Shown here in pieces: positions 50,277 to 58,965 of a DNA stretch of 64,000 bases. Position 1 is the stretch's first letter, and each line of letters begins with the position of its first letter. Made by a program: the position numbers and the translations under genes. The notes beneath the pieces were generated by a model, which did no database searches, was not told where the DNA came from, and saw only the letters and a list, made by a program, of their open reading frames with translations. This stretch comes from Streptomyces kaniharaensis (GTDB lineage Bacteria; Actinomycetota; Actinomycetes; Streptomycetales; Streptomycetaceae). The DNA lies in NCBI RefSeq assembly GCF_009569385.1, contig NZ_WBOF01000001.1, positions 3,172,001 to 3,236,000 of the forward strand, written 5' to 3'.

Positions 50277-51677
50277 ATGGACGTGAACGTGGCCGCCGCC
50301 GCTGCCTGCGCCATAGCCGGGCTCGGCGTCGGCCTCACGGCCTCCATCGCCTTCCGCTGGAGCGAGCGCGAGCAGGCCAGAGGCAGGTACAGCGGCACCA
50401 ACGGCAGGAACCACGGTCGGCACCAGGTGCTGGGCGCCGGCACCCAGGAGCCCCCGTTGCCTCCCGGTGTGGACACCGTGCTCTCCGTGCTGCGCTCGTG
50501 CGCGATCGTGCTCGGCGAGGCCGACGAGGTGGTCAAGGCCAGCTCTGCGGCGTACGCGATGGGCCTGGTGCGCGGCGGCGCGGTCGCCGTCGACCAGATG
50601 CTCGCGCTGGCCCGCGCCACCCGACGGGACGGCGAGATCCGCCAGGTCGAACTGGAGGTGCCGCGCCCTGGTGCCGCCCGCGCCGCCGAGCCGCTCGCGG
50701 TCTCGGTCCGGGTCGCCCCGCTGGGCTCGCGGCTGGTGCTGGTGCTGGTCGAGGACCAGACCGAGCGCCGCCGGGTGGAGGCCGTCCGCCGGGACTTCGT
50801 GGCCAACGTCAGCCACGAGCTCAAGACCCCGGTCGGCGCCCTGTCGCTGCTCTCCGAGGCGGTCGCGGACGCGGCCGACGACCCGGAGGCGGTGCAGCGC
50901 TTCGCCGGCCGGATGCAGATCGAGGCGACCCGGCTGGCCAGCCTGGTCCAGGAGATCATCGACCTCTCCCGGGTCCAGGACGACCGGCTGATGGTCGACC
51001 CGGAGCCGGTCGCGGTGGACGAGCTGATCGCCGAGGCGATCGACCGCTGCCGCCAGCAGGCCGCCGCCAAGCAGATCCTGATCGCCGCCGGCGGCATCGC
51101 CGGCCTCTACCTGCACGGCAACCGCGGCCAGCTCGCCGCCGCACTCGGCAACCTGGTCGAGAACGCCGTCAACTACAGCCCGCCCCGCACCCGGGTGGCG
51201 ATCGCCACCCGCCGGATCTCCAGCGCCGCCGCGCTCGGGGAGGCGGACGGCGAGCTGATCGAGATCTCGGTCACCGACCAGGGCATCGGCATCTCCGAGA
51301 AGGACCGCGAGCGGGTCTTCGAGCGCTTCTACCGCGTCGACCCGGCCCGCTCCCGGGCCACCGGCGGGACCGGCCTCGGTCTCTCCATCGTCAAGCACGT
51401 CGCCGCCTCGCACGGCGGCACCGTCTCGGTGTGGAGCGTCGAGGGCCAGGGCTCGACCTTCACCGTCCGCCTGCCCGCCGGACAGGCACCCGGGGCCGAG
51501 GACGACGGCCCCGACGCCGCGGACGACCTCGACGCTGCCGGCTCCGCCGCCGCACCCCGGACCACCACCACAGACCGGACGGCCTCCACGGGCCGCACGG
51601 ACCGTTCGCTCCCCGCCGGGGAGCGGGAAGAACAACCGCTGTCAGACACAACCCCCCAGCTTGCCCCGGAGGCCTGA
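50277..51677 (+). CDS. phoR: phosphate sensor histidine kinase PhoR (SenX3 type)
   Basis: The 466-residue protein has one N-terminal membrane helix (residues 4-24, VAAAAACAIAGLGVGLTASIAF), a PAS-like region (about 60-160), the phospho-acceptor site VANVSHELKTP with His180, and the ATPase boxes GNLVENAVNYS, DQGIGISEKDRERVFERF and GTGLGLSIVKHVAASHGG. A Ser/Thr/Ala-rich tail follows. It phosphorylates PhoP when phosphate is low. TACGCT six bases before the ATG and absence of a ribosome site suggest leaderless transcription. phoP starts two bases after its stop. Confidence 0.95.
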   Translation: MDVNVAAAAACAIAGLGVGLTASIAFRWSEREQARGRYSGTNGRNHGRHQVLGAGTQEPPLPPGVDTVLSVLRSCAIVLGEADEVVKASSAAYAMGLVRGGAVAVDQMLALARATRRDGEIRQVELEVPRPGAARAAEPLAVSVRVAPLGSRLVLVLVEDQTERRRVEAVRRDFVANVSHELKTPVGALSLLSEAVADAADDPEAVQRFAGRMQIEATRLASLVQEIIDLSRVQDDRLMVDPEPVAVDELIAEAIDRCRQQAAAKQILIAAGGIAGLYLHGNRGQLAAALGNLVENAVNYSPPRTRVAIATRRISSAAALGEADGELIEISVTDQGIGISEKDRERVFERFYRVDPARSRATGGTGLGLSIVKHVAASHGGTVSVWSVEGQGSTFTVRLPAGQAPGAEDDGPDAADDLDAAGSAAAPRTTTTDRTASTGRTDRSLPAGEREEQPLSDTTPQLAPEA

Positions 51678-51679
51678 TC

Positions 51680-52375
51680 GTGACCCGAGTACTGGTGGTC
51701 GAGGACGAGGAGTCGTTCAGCGACGCCCTCTCGTACATGCTCCGCAAGGAGGGCTTCGAGGTGGCCGTCGCCGCCACCGGCCCCGACGCGCTGGAGCAGT
51801 TCGAACGGAACGGCGCCGACCTCGTGCTGCTCGACCTGATGCTGCCGGGCCTGCCGGGAACCGAGGTCTGCCGCCAGCTCCGGGTGCGTTCCAACGTCCC
51901 GGTGATCATGGTGACCGCCAAGGACAGCGAGATCGACAAGGTCGTCGGTCTGGAGATAGGCGCGGACGACTACGTCACCAAGCCCTACTCCACCCGTGAG
52001 CTGGTCGCCCGGATCCGCGCGGTGCTGCGGCGCCGCGGCGAGGACGGCGGCGCGGGCGACAACGGCGGCGGCCCGGGCGCCCTGGAGGCCGGCCCGGTCC
52101 GGATGGACGTGGACCGGCACGTGGTGACGGTGGACGGCGCCAAGGTCGACCTGCCGCTGAAGGAGTTCGACCTGCTGGAGATGCTGCTGCGCAACGCGGG
52201 CCGGGTGCTCACCCGGATGCAGCTGATCGACCGGGTCTGGGGCGCGGACTACGTCGGCGACACCAAGACCCTGGACGTCCACGTGAAGCGCCTGCGGGCG
52301 AAGATCGAGCCGGACCCGGGTGCCCCGCGCTACCTGGTCACGGTCCGCGGCCTCGGCTACAAGTTCGAGCCGTAA
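51680..52375 (+). CDS. phoP: phosphate response regulator PhoP
   Basis: GTG 51680 has GGAGG seven bases upstream, within the last codons of phoR, giving 231 residues. Receiver domain: EDEE (8-11), phospho-acceptor Asp52 (LLLDLMLPG), Thr/Lys switch residues (MVTAKD, TKPY). A Gly-rich linker (about 120-135) precedes the OmpR-type winged helix (LPLKEFDLLEMLLRNAGRVLTR, VHVKRLRAKIEPDPG). It activates pho regulon genes and in Streptomyces links phosphate to antibiotic production. The linker is longer than I recall for S. coelicolor PhoP (223 residues). Confidence 0.97.
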   Translation: MTRVLVVEDEESFSDALSYMLRKEGFEVAVAATGPDALEQFERNGADLVLLDLMLPGLPGTEVCRQLRVRSNVPVIMVTAKDSEIDKVVGLEIGADDYVTKPYSTRELVARIRAVLRRRGEDGGAGDNGGGPGALEAGPVRMDVDRHVVTVDGAKVDLPLKEFDLLEMLLRNAGRVLTRMQLIDRVWGADYVGDTKTLDVHVKRLRAKIEPDPGAPRYLVTVRGLGYKFEP

Positions 52376-52394
52376 ACCGCGAAGTCGCCCGACA

Positions 52395-52432
52395 CGCGAA
52401 GGCCCCCTCCGATGCCGGAGGGGGCCTTCGCG
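52395..52432. terminator. terminator of phoP
   Basis: Perfect 16-base arms 52395-52410 and 52417-52432 with a six-base loop, 19 bases after phoP. Confidence 0.85.
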
Positions 52433-52470
52433 TTGCGCCTGCCGGGCCAGGGGGCCGGCAGGCGCAACGC
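52430..52470. terminator. second hairpin, terminator of the convergent lipoprotein gene
   Basis: Perfect 16-base arms 52430-52445 and 52455-52470 overlap the phoP hairpin by three bases and lie six bases beyond the lipoprotein stop on the minus strand. Confidence 0.8.
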
Positions 52471-52476
52471 GACGCG

Positions 52477-53178
52477 TCAGTGGGTGCCGGCGGACGGCGT
52501 GGCCGCACCGGACGGCGTGGCGGCACCCGTGGCGCCGGCGGCGGGCGCGGCCGGGGTGGCGGTGCCCGCCGGGGTGGTGGCGCCGGCACCGGCGGCCGGG
52601 GTGGTGGCGGCCGGGGAGGCGTTCTTGGTCGGCACCGCGACCGGGGTGGTCGCGGTCGGGGTCGGGGTCGGGCCGAAGCCCTTGAACAGGGCCTTGTTCG
52701 GGCTCACGCTGGCCTGCGTGTCGACCTTCCGGCCGTCCTTGAAGGCGAAGGTGGTCGGAATCATGCCGCCGACCGTGACGCTCACGGAGGCGATCCGGGC
52801 GGACGGGTTGCCGTCACCGCCGATCAGCACGGCGCCGCCGGCCGGGACGACGATGCCGGTCAGCGGCGCGCCCGCGGGGTCGGCGAAGGTGGCGTTGGCG
52901 CCGCTGCCGACGGTGATCGACTGCAGCTCGACCGGCTCGGCCCCGGTGTTGGAGATGTTCACCGTCACGGCGGCGGGGCCGGTGTGCTGGCCCGAGGACT
53001 CGTCGCCGGTGACGACGATGATGTTGTTCAGCCGGACGTTCGTACCGAGCGTCGCCGACGCACTGTCGGGCTTGATCTGCAGGGTGTCCGGCTGGTTGCC
53101 GGCCGCGCAGGAGGACAGCGAGGCGATGGCGAGGGCGGCGAGGGCGGCGATGCTGCCGCGTCGAAGGCTGCGGCTCAC
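52477..53178 (-). CDS. secreted lipoprotein with low-complexity tail
   Basis: GTG 53178 has GGAG eleven bases upstream and gives 233 residues. A lipoprotein signal sequence (RRGSIAALAALAIASLSSC, lipobox LSSC at residues 21-24) is followed by a beta-rich domain of about 140 residues (NVRLNNIIVVTGDESSG, AVTVNISNTGAEPVELQSITVG, TGIVVPAGGAVLIGG) and a 65-residue Ala/Pro/Thr tail. It resembles DUF461/PCu(A)C-like copper-associated extracellular proteins in strand pattern, but no copper ligands are evident, so I leave it unassigned. TAATCT on the minus strand (53225-53230) may be its -10. Confidence 0.8.
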   Translation of the reverse strand: MSRSLRRGSIAALAALAIASLSSCAAGNQPDTLQIKPDSASATLGTNVRLNNIIVVTGDESSGQHTGPAAVTVNISNTGAEPVELQSITVGSGANATFADPAGAPLTGIVVPAGGAVLIGGDGNPSARIASVSVTVGGMIPTTFAFKDGRKVDTQASVSPNKALFKGFGPTPTPTATTPVAVPTKNASPAATTPAAGAGATTPAGTATPAAPAAGATGAATPSGAATPSAGTH

Positions 53179-53606
53179 GGCGGCGGCTTCTCCTATGGTC
53201 ACGTGTCGGTAGGTCAGGTCTCAGATTATCGACCTCGCTTATGCGGTCCTCACGGGGTGGTCCCCGTGTCGCACTCGGAAGGGCCGCCCGGGCGTCCGTC
53301 CGGCGGCACCGTGACGTGTCCGGGTCACTCGCGGGACAAGCTTCGACCAAGATCAGATAACGATCCGGATACGCCCCGACAAACGGTGAAAACTCAAGAT
53401 CCAATCACGGTTTCGGGCCTGTGGCGAGAGGTTTCGCCGAGCGCCAGAACCGCCTCCGACCTGCGGGAAGCCCCTCTCGAACACCGGTCGCAGCACGTCA
53501 TGGGGGTCCTTGTCAAGCCCCGAGACCTGCCCTGACCTGCGAAAACGCCCTTCGGGTGGGCCGAGAAGCGTGTTATTCTGGAAAGCCACGGAAGGGGTCC
53601 TGTCAC
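53179..53606. other. 428-base intergenic region upstream of carD
   Basis: A relatively AT-rich gap between the divergent lipoprotein and carD genes. TATTCT (53574-53579) is a possible -10 for carD with TTCGGG 17 bases before it, a weak -35; TAATCT on the other strand may serve the lipoprotein. No ORF with protein-like features and no clear structure was found in the rest. Confidence 0.5.
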
Positions 53607-54089
53607 ATGACGTTCAAGGTTGGCGACACGGTGGTCTACCCCCATCACGGGGCCGCGCTGATCGAGGCCATCGAAATTCGCCAGATCAAAGGTGTGGACA
53701 AGACCTACCTGGTGCTCAAGGTGCAGCAGGGAGACCTGACGCTCCGCGTGCCCGCCGAGAACGCGGAGTTCGTCGGCGTGCGCGATGTGGTCGGCCAGGA
53801 AGGTCTGGACCGGGTCTTCGAGGTGCTGCGCGCACCGTACACCGAAGAACCGACCAACTGGTCCCGTCGCTACAAGGCGAACCTGGAGAAGCTCGCCTCG
53901 GGTGACGTTATCAAGGTCGCCGAGGTTGTGCGCGACCTCTGGCGCCGCGAGCGCGAGCGCGGCCTCTCGGCCGGCGAGAAGCGGATGCTCGCCAAGGCGC
54001 GCCAGATCCTGGTCAGCGAGCTCGCGCTGGCCGAGAACACCAACGAGGACAAGGCGGAGACGCTGCTCGACGAGGTTCTCGCCTCGTAG
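53607..54089 (+). CDS. carD: CarD/CdnL-type RNA polymerase-binding regulator
   Basis: The 160-residue protein has the N-terminal RNA polymerase-interaction Tudor-like domain ([21 protein letters not shown], residues 3-23; [16 protein letters not shown]) and the helical DNA-binding domain ([32 protein letters not shown], about 86-120). CarD binds the beta subunit and stabilises open complexes at stable RNA and other promoters. It lies upstream of ispD as in related genomes. The C-terminal Trp-Arg-Arg (about 116-118) of the DNA wedge is conserved. Confidence 0.97.
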   Translation: MTFKVGDTVVYPHHGAALIEAIEIRQIKGVDKTYLVLKVQQGDLTLRVPAENAEFVGVRDVVGQEGLDRVFEVLRAPYTEEPTNWSRRYKANLEKLASGDVIKVAEVVRDLWRRERERGLSAGEKRMLAKARQILVSELALAENTNEDKAETLLDEVLAS

Positions 54090-54350
54090 TGCAGTCGGGC
54101 TGCCGCCCACCGCTCACAGCGCCCGGTGCCGGCGCGCCGCTCCCCGGATCCAGCATCCGGGAGTGGTGCAGTGGCACTTCGGGCGCTGAGGCGTGTCCGG
54201 ACGCGACACCTCCTCCGCCCCGACGGTCTTCGGGCATGCCGGACCGTTCTGCGGATCTGTGGATCTGCGAAGCGCGGGCCGGGGACCGGTGGTTCGTCGG
54301 AAGGGGTCCATACGCCCGTCGTGCACGCCATGGCCATACCCACTTCGCCG

Positions 54351-54356
54351 AAGGAG
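54351..54356 (+). promoter_or_regulatory. ribosome binding site deciding a CTG start for ispD
   Basis: AAGGAG lies six bases before CTG 54363, is followed by an in-frame TGA at 54357, and the later GTG codons (54393, 54396) have no such site. The spacing is optimal for the CTG. Confidence 0.6.
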
Positions 54357-54362
54357 TGAAAC

Positions 54363-55118
54363 CTGAACGCCTCAGCAGCAGTCGCAGCAGCAGTGGTGCC
54401 CGCCGCCGGACGCGGTGAGCGGCTGGGCCCCGGCGCCCCGAAGGCCCTGCGGGAACTGGGCGGCGTGCCGCTCCTGGTGCACGCGGTCCGGGCGCTGGCC
54501 CGCAGCCGCGCGGTCGGCCTCGTCGTGGTCGCCGCGCCGGCCGACGGGGTGGCCGAGGTGGCCGCCCTGCTGGACAGCCACGGGCTGGACGGCAAGGACA
54601 TCCGCGTGGTGGCCGGCGGCTCGACCCGCCAGGAGTCGGTCCGGCTCGGCCTGGCCGCGATCCCGGCCGACGTGGAGATCGTCCTGGTGCACGACGCGGC
54701 CCGCCCGCTCGTCCCGGTCGAGGTGGTGGACGCGGTCGCGGCCGCCGTCCGGGCCGGAGCCGAGGCGGTGGTGCCCGCGGTGCCGCTGGCCGACACCGTG
54801 AAGCGGGTCGAGCCGAACCCGGGCCACCCCGAGCCCGTCCTCGACACGCCCGACCGGTCCACCCTGCGCGCGGTGCAGACCCCGCAGGGCTTCCGCCGGG
54901 CGACCCTGGCCGAGGTGCACGCCAAGGCGCTGGCCGAGGAGTCCGCGGGCGGCACCGGCGCGCCGCCGGTCACCGACGACGCCGGCCTGGTGGAGCGCTT
55001 CGGCGGCCAGGTCGTCGTGGTGCCCGGCCACGAGGAGGCGTTCAAGGTCACCCGTCCGCTGGACCTCGTGCTCGCCGAGGCCGTACTCGCCCGCAGGAGG
55101 GCCGCCGATGCCTACTGA
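54363..55118 (+). CDS. ispD: 2-C-methyl-D-erythritol 4-phosphate cytidylyltransferase
   Basis: Starting at CTG 54363 the protein has 251 residues and begins [22 protein letters not shown], which preserves the first beta-strand before the nucleotide loop ([15 protein letters not shown], residues 13-27). A start at GTG 54393 would remove most of that strand. Other motifs are [25 protein letters not shown] and [11 protein letters not shown]. IspD makes CDP-methylerythritol in the MEP isoprenoid pathway. It overlaps ispF by 11 bases and follows carD. Confidence 0.93.
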   Translation: MNASAAVAAAVVPAAGRGERLGPGAPKALRELGGVPLLVHAVRALARSRAVGLVVVAAPADGVAEVAALLDSHGLDGKDIRVVAGGSTRQESVRLGLAAIPADVEIVLVHDAARPLVPVEVVDAVAAAVRAGAEAVVPAVPLADTVKRVEPNPGHPEPVLDTPDRSTLRAVQTPQGFRRATLAEVHAKALAEESAGGTGAPPVTDDAGLVERFGGQVVVVPGHEEAFKVTRPLDLVLAEAVLARRRAADAY

Positions 55119-55608
55119 TCCGCAGGTTCCCCTGATCCCCCGCGTCGGGGTGGGCACCGACGTGCACGCCTTCGAGGCAGGGCGCCCGCTCTGGGTGGCC
55201 GGACTGGAGTGGCCGGACGCCGAGTTCGGGCTCTCCGGGCACTCGGACGCGGACGTCGCCGCGCACGCCGCCTGCGACGCGCTGTTCTCGGCCGCCGGAA
55301 TCGGCGACCTGGGCGCGCACTTCGGCACCGACCGCCCGGAGTGGGCCGGCGCGTCCGGGGTGAAGCTGCTCGGCGAGGCCGCCCGGCTGGTGCGCGAGGC
55401 CGGCTTCGAGATCGGCAACATCGCGGTCCAGGTGATCGGCGTGCGCCCGAAGATCGGCAAGCGCCGGGCCGAGGCGCAGGCCGCGCTGTCCGAGGCGGCC
55501 GGCGCGCCGGTGTCGGTCTCCGGCACCACCACCGACGGGCTGGGCCTCACGGGCCGGGCCGAAGGGCTGGCCGCGATCGCCACCGCCCTGGTGTACGAAC
55601 GGCGTTGA
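55108..55608 (+). CDS. ispF: 2-C-methyl-D-erythritol 2,4-cyclodiphosphate synthase
   Basis: The 166-residue enzyme has GTDVHAF (zinc ligands Asp18/His20), GHSDADV (His44 zinc ligand), [14 protein letters not shown] and [17 protein letters not shown]. It follows ispD in the pathway (with IspE between) and in the operon, with an 11-base overlap that implies translational coupling. Length is normal. Confidence 0.97.
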   Translation: MPTDPQVPLIPRVGVGTDVHAFEAGRPLWVAGLEWPDAEFGLSGHSDADVAAHAACDALFSAAGIGDLGAHFGTDRPEWAGASGVKLLGEAARLVREAGFEIGNIAVQVIGVRPKIGKRRAEAQAALSEAAGAPVSVSGTTTDGLGLTGRAEGLAAIATALVYERR

Positions 55609-55756
55609 CGCCGGACGGATCCTACGAGCCGGGAATGCTTCGCGGCTGACGAGTGTTCAACGACCGTTGCGGGGGCCCGAGTCGATAGTGTGCGACGCGG
55701 GCCCGCGCAGACCGTTCCACCGGGTCCGTACCGCCGACGACGAGAAGAGGTTCCCG

Positions 55757-56152
55757 ATGAGCGCCCAACTCTCCGACCGTGCCAAGGCCCTGATCGACGG
55801 CAAGAGCTTCGCGGTGGTCTCCACCGTCCAGCCCGACGGCAGCCCCCAGTCCTCCGTGGTCTGGGTCGCCCGGGACGGCGAGGACATCGTGTTCTCCACC
55901 GTCGAGGGCCGCCGCAAGCACCTCAACCTGGTCAAGGACCCGCGCATCTCGCTGGTGGTCAACCCGCCGGAGAGCCCGTACGAGTACTTCGAGGTGCGCG
56001 GTTCGGTCACCCTGACCACCGAGGGCGGCCGGGAGCTGATCGACCGGCTGGCCGCCAAGTACCGTGGCGAGGACGTCTACCGCTTCGACGGGCCGGACGA
56101 CGTCCGGGTGGTGGTGCGGCTCACCCCGCGCAAGGTGGTCGGCAACATCTGA
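55757..56152 (+). CDS. PPOX-class F420/FMN-dependent oxidoreductase-like protein
   Basis: The 131-residue split-barrel protein has SFAVVSTVQPDGSPQSSVVWVARDGEDIVFSTVEGRRKHLNLVKDPRISLVV, matching the F420-binding members of the pyridoxamine 5'-phosphate oxidase superfamily in actinobacteria (K-x-x-N-L-x-x-D-P). These enzymes use F420, FMN or heme products; the substrate here is unknown. The ribosome site is weak (GAAGAGG six bases upstream). Confidence 0.85.
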   Translation: MSAQLSDRAKALIDGKSFAVVSTVQPDGSPQSSVVWVARDGEDIVFSTVEGRRKHLNLVKDPRISLVVNPPESPYEYFEVRGSVTLTTEGGRELIDRLAAKYRGEDVYRFDGPDDVRVVVRLTPRKVVGNI

Positions 56153-56244
56153 CTGCCACCCTGACCGCCGGCCGACTGCCTCCGGGCTGCCGTTCCCCCG
56201 GGAATGTGGCGGGGCACCCCTCGGTGCCCACTACGCTTGACGCT

Positions 56245-57639
56245 GTGAGCATTCGCCTGTACGACACCAGCACCCGCCAGGTACGCGACTTCGTCCCGCT
56301 TGTACCGGGTTGTGTCTCGATCTACCTGTGCGGCGCTACCGTCCAGTCGGCGCCACACATCGGGCACATCCGGTCCGGCCTCAACTTCGACATCATGCAG
56401 CGGTGGTTCGCCTACCGCGGCTACCGGGTGACCTTCGCCCGGAACGTCACCGACATCGACGACAAGGTGATCGCCAAGGAGCGCGAGCTCGGCACGCCGT
56501 GGTGGCAGATCGCCTACGCGAACGAGCGCGCCTTCGACGACGGCTACACCGTCCTCGGCTGCCTGCCGCCGACCGTCGAGCCGCGGGCCACCGGGCACAT
56601 CCCCGAGATGATCGAGATGATGCAGGGGCTCATCGCCCGGGGCCACGCCTACGCCGCCGACGGCAACGTCTACTTCGACGTGAAGTCGTACCCCGACTAC
56701 CTCGCGCTCTCCAACCAGAAGCTGGCCGACCTGCGCCAGCCCGAGGGCGAGGGCGAGACCGGCAAGCGGGACCCGCGCGACTTCGCGATGTGGAAGGCCG
56801 CCAAGCCGGGCGAGCCGAGCTGGGACACCCCGTGGGGCCGCGGCCGCCCGGGCTGGCACCTGGAGTGCTCGGCGATGGCCCACAAGTACCTGGGCTCGGC
56901 CTTCGACATCCACGGCGGCGGGCTCGACCTGATCTTCCCGCACCACGAGAACGAGATCGCCCAGTCCAAGGCCTTCGGTGACGACTTCGCCAACTTCTGG
57001 GTGCACAACGCCTGGGTCACCATGGCCGGCGAGAAGATGAGCAAGTCGCTCGGCAACTCGGTGCTGGTCTCCGAGATGGTCCGGCGCTGGCGGCCGATCG
57101 TGCTGCGCTACTACCTGGCCGCCCCGCACTACCGCTCGATGATCGAGTACAGCGAGGAGTCGCTGCGCGAGGCCGAGGCCGGGTTCGGCCGGATCGAGGG
57201 CTTCATCCAGCGCGCCGTCGAGCGCTGCGGCCAGGTCGACGCGGCGCCCGAGGTGCCGCCGGCCTTCGCCGAGGCGATGGACGACGACCTGGGCGTGCCG
57301 CAGGCCCTGGCCGTGCTGCACACCGCCGTCCGCCAGGGCAACAGCGCCCTGACCGCGGACGACAAGGAGAACGTGGTGGCGCGGCTGGCCGAGGTCCGTG
57401 CGATGCTCGGAGTGCTGGGTCTCGACCCGCTCGACCCGCACTGGGCCGGGGCCGAGCGCGGCGACGACCTGCACGGCGTGGTCGACTCGCTGGTCCGCCT
57501 GGTCCTGGACCAGCGGCAGGCCGCTCGCGAGCGCAAGGACTTCGCCACCGCGGATGCCATCCGCGACCAGCTCGGCCTGGCCGGGCTGGCGATCGAGGAC
57601 ACCCCGTCCGGCCCGCGCTGGACGATCAACAGCCAGTAA
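56245..57639 (+). CDS. cysS: cysteinyl-tRNA synthetase
   Basis: The 464-residue class I synthetase has zinc-binding Cys29 (LCGATV), the HIGH motif (HIGH 38-41) and KMSKS (264-268), plus WHLECSAM and [15 protein letters not shown]. Length and C-terminal anticodon domain fit CysS, not the shorter MshC. TACGCT (56232-56237) lies seven bases before the GTG with no ribosome site, indicating a leaderless mRNA. It charges tRNA-Cys and sits in the conserved ispF-cysS-rlmB order. Confidence 0.97.
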   Translation: MSIRLYDTSTRQVRDFVPLVPGCVSIYLCGATVQSAPHIGHIRSGLNFDIMQRWFAYRGYRVTFARNVTDIDDKVIAKERELGTPWWQIAYANERAFDDGYTVLGCLPPTVEPRATGHIPEMIEMMQGLIARGHAYAADGNVYFDVKSYPDYLALSNQKLADLRQPEGEGETGKRDPRDFAMWKAAKPGEPSWDTPWGRGRPGWHLECSAMAHKYLGSAFDIHGGGLDLIFPHHENEIAQSKAFGDDFANFWVHNAWVTMAGEKMSKSLGNSVLVSEMVRRWRPIVLRYYLAAPHYRSMIEYSEESLREAEAGFGRIEGFIQRAVERCGQVDAAPEVPPAFAEAMDDDLGVPQALAVLHTAVRQGNSALTADDKENVVARLAEVRAMLGVLGLDPLDPHWAGAERGDDLHGVVDSLVRLVLDQRQAARERKDFATADAIRDQLGLAGLAIEDTPSGPRWTINSQ

Positions 57640-57665
57640 CCCCATCTGACGATCGGGGTGAGGGT

Positions 57666-57690
57666 GGGCCGCACCGGACCGGTGCGGCCC
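57666..57690 (+). terminator. terminator of cysS
   Basis: Twelve-base perfect arms 57666-57677 and 57679-57690 begin 26 bases after the cysS stop. Confidence 0.7.
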
Positions 57691-57774
57691 TCCCGCATGA
57701 CGTAGCGCATGCCGTCGGCCGCCGCCGCACCGAGCGGGACGGTCGGGCATGCCGGACAGACAGGAAGTACAGCC

Positions 57775-58764
57775 ATGGCCGGCAACAGCCAGCGCAGGAA
57801 CCGCCGCAACCCCGGATCGAAGAAGGGCGCGTCTGTCGGTACCGGCGGGCACAGCCGGAAGGCGCTCCAGGGCAAGGGCCCGACCCCGCCCGGTGAGGCG
57901 CGCAAGGGCCACCCCAAGCAGCGCGCCGCCAACGCCGCGCTCAAGCGCGAGCGGGACGCCAAGGCCCGCGCCGGCATGCGCCGCGCCGGGGCCGGCCGGG
58001 GCGGCCGCGGCGGCGCGGGCAGCGCCGAGCTGGTCTTCGGCCGCAACTCGGTGGTCGAGGCCCTGCAGGGCGACGTGCCGGCCAACGCGCTATACGTCCA
58101 GCAGTTCATCGACACCGACGACCGGGTCCGCGAGGCCTTCCAGGCCGCCAACGACCGCGGCATCCCGCTGATGGAGGCCCCGCGCCCGCAGCTGGACCAG
58201 ATGACCGGCGGGCTCAACCACCAGGGCCTGGTGCTCCAGGTGCCGCCGTACGAGTACGCGCACCCCGAGGACCTCCTGGAGGAGGCCGCCGACGCCGGCC
58301 AGGACGCGCTGATCATCGCGCTGGACGGCGTCACCGACTCGCGCAACCTCGGCGCCGTGGTCCGCTCCGCCGCCGCCTTCGGCGCGCACGGCGTGGTCAT
58401 CCCCGAGCGCCGCGCGGCCGGCATGACCGCCGGTGCCTGGAAGACCTCCTCCGGTGCCGCGGCCCGGCTGCCCGTCGCCCGCGCCACCAACCTGACCCGC
58501 ACCCTGGAGGCCTACCAGAAGGCCGGCCTGATGGTCGTCGGCCTGGCCGCCGACGGCGAGGCCGAGCTGGGCGACCTGGACGTGCTGACCGGCCCGGTGG
58601 TGGTCGTCGCGGGCAGCGAGGGCAAGGGCCTGTCCCGGCTGGTCTCGGAGACCTGCGACATCCGGGTGCGGATCCCGATGTCGGGTCTGACCGAGTCGCT
58701 GAACGCCGGTGTCGCGGCGGGCATCGTGCTGTACGAGGCCGCCCGGCTGCGCGCCAAGCGCTGA
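57775..58764 (+). CDS. rlmB: 23S rRNA (guanosine-2'-O-)-methyltransferase RlmB
   Basis: The 329-residue SPOUT (TrmH-type) enzyme has a basic, Arg/Lys-rich N-terminal extension of about 80 residues, an L30e-like substrate-binding domain (LVFGRNSVVEALQG onwards) and the knotted SAM domain: LDGVTDSRNLGAVVRSAAAFG, VAGSEGKGLSRLV and IPMSGLTESLNAGVAAGI. It methylates G2251-equivalent of 23S rRNA (E. coli numbering). The basic extension is typical of actinobacterial members and may bind rRNA. Confidence 0.93.
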   Translation: MAGNSQRRNRRNPGSKKGASVGTGGHSRKALQGKGPTPPGEARKGHPKQRAANAALKRERDAKARAGMRRAGAGRGGRGGAGSAELVFGRNSVVEALQGDVPANALYVQQFIDTDDRVREAFQAANDRGIPLMEAPRPQLDQMTGGLNHQGLVLQVPPYEYAHPEDLLEEAADAGQDALIIALDGVTDSRNLGAVVRSAAAFGAHGVVIPERRAAGMTAGAWKTSSGAAARLPVARATNLTRTLEAYQKAGLMVVGLAADGEAELGDLDVLTGPVVVVAGSEGKGLSRLVSETCDIRVRIPMSGLTESLNAGVAAGIVLYEAARLRAKR

Positions 58765-58853
58765 GCACGTCCGCTGAGCACGTCGCGGGACTGCCCAGCA
58801 CATCCCGGGGTCGTCGTGCAGGAGATCTTCTGAACTCCCCGTAGTCCGGGTGG

Positions 58854-58887
58854 AAAGCGATCGGGTCCGACCGGGCCCGATCGCTTT
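58854..58887 (+). terminator. terminator of rlmB
   Basis: Fifteen-base arms (AAAGCGATCGGGTCC with GGGCCCGATCGCTTT, one mismatch) end in TTTT, a rho-independent terminator. Confidence 0.85.
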
Positions 58888-58965
58888 TCTCATGATCACT
58901 TCAAGCGGTCGCCGGATATCCACCCGGGAGAGTGTCCTAAGCGGCCGTCACCCGGTTAGACGGGC

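Noticed and set aside
54133-54175. Possible terminator hairpin after carD
   Set aside because: The arms around the CGGATCC/ATCCGGG segment are short and need a bulge, so support is too weak to list.
54393-55118. ispD starting at GTG 54393
   Set aside because: No ribosome site upstream and loss of the first beta-strand; the CTG at 54363 has an ideal AAGGAG.
56245-57639. MshC (mycothiol ligase) instead of CysS
   Set aside because: The length (464), C-terminal domain and ispF-cysS-rlmB context fit cysteinyl-tRNA synthetase; MshC is shorter.
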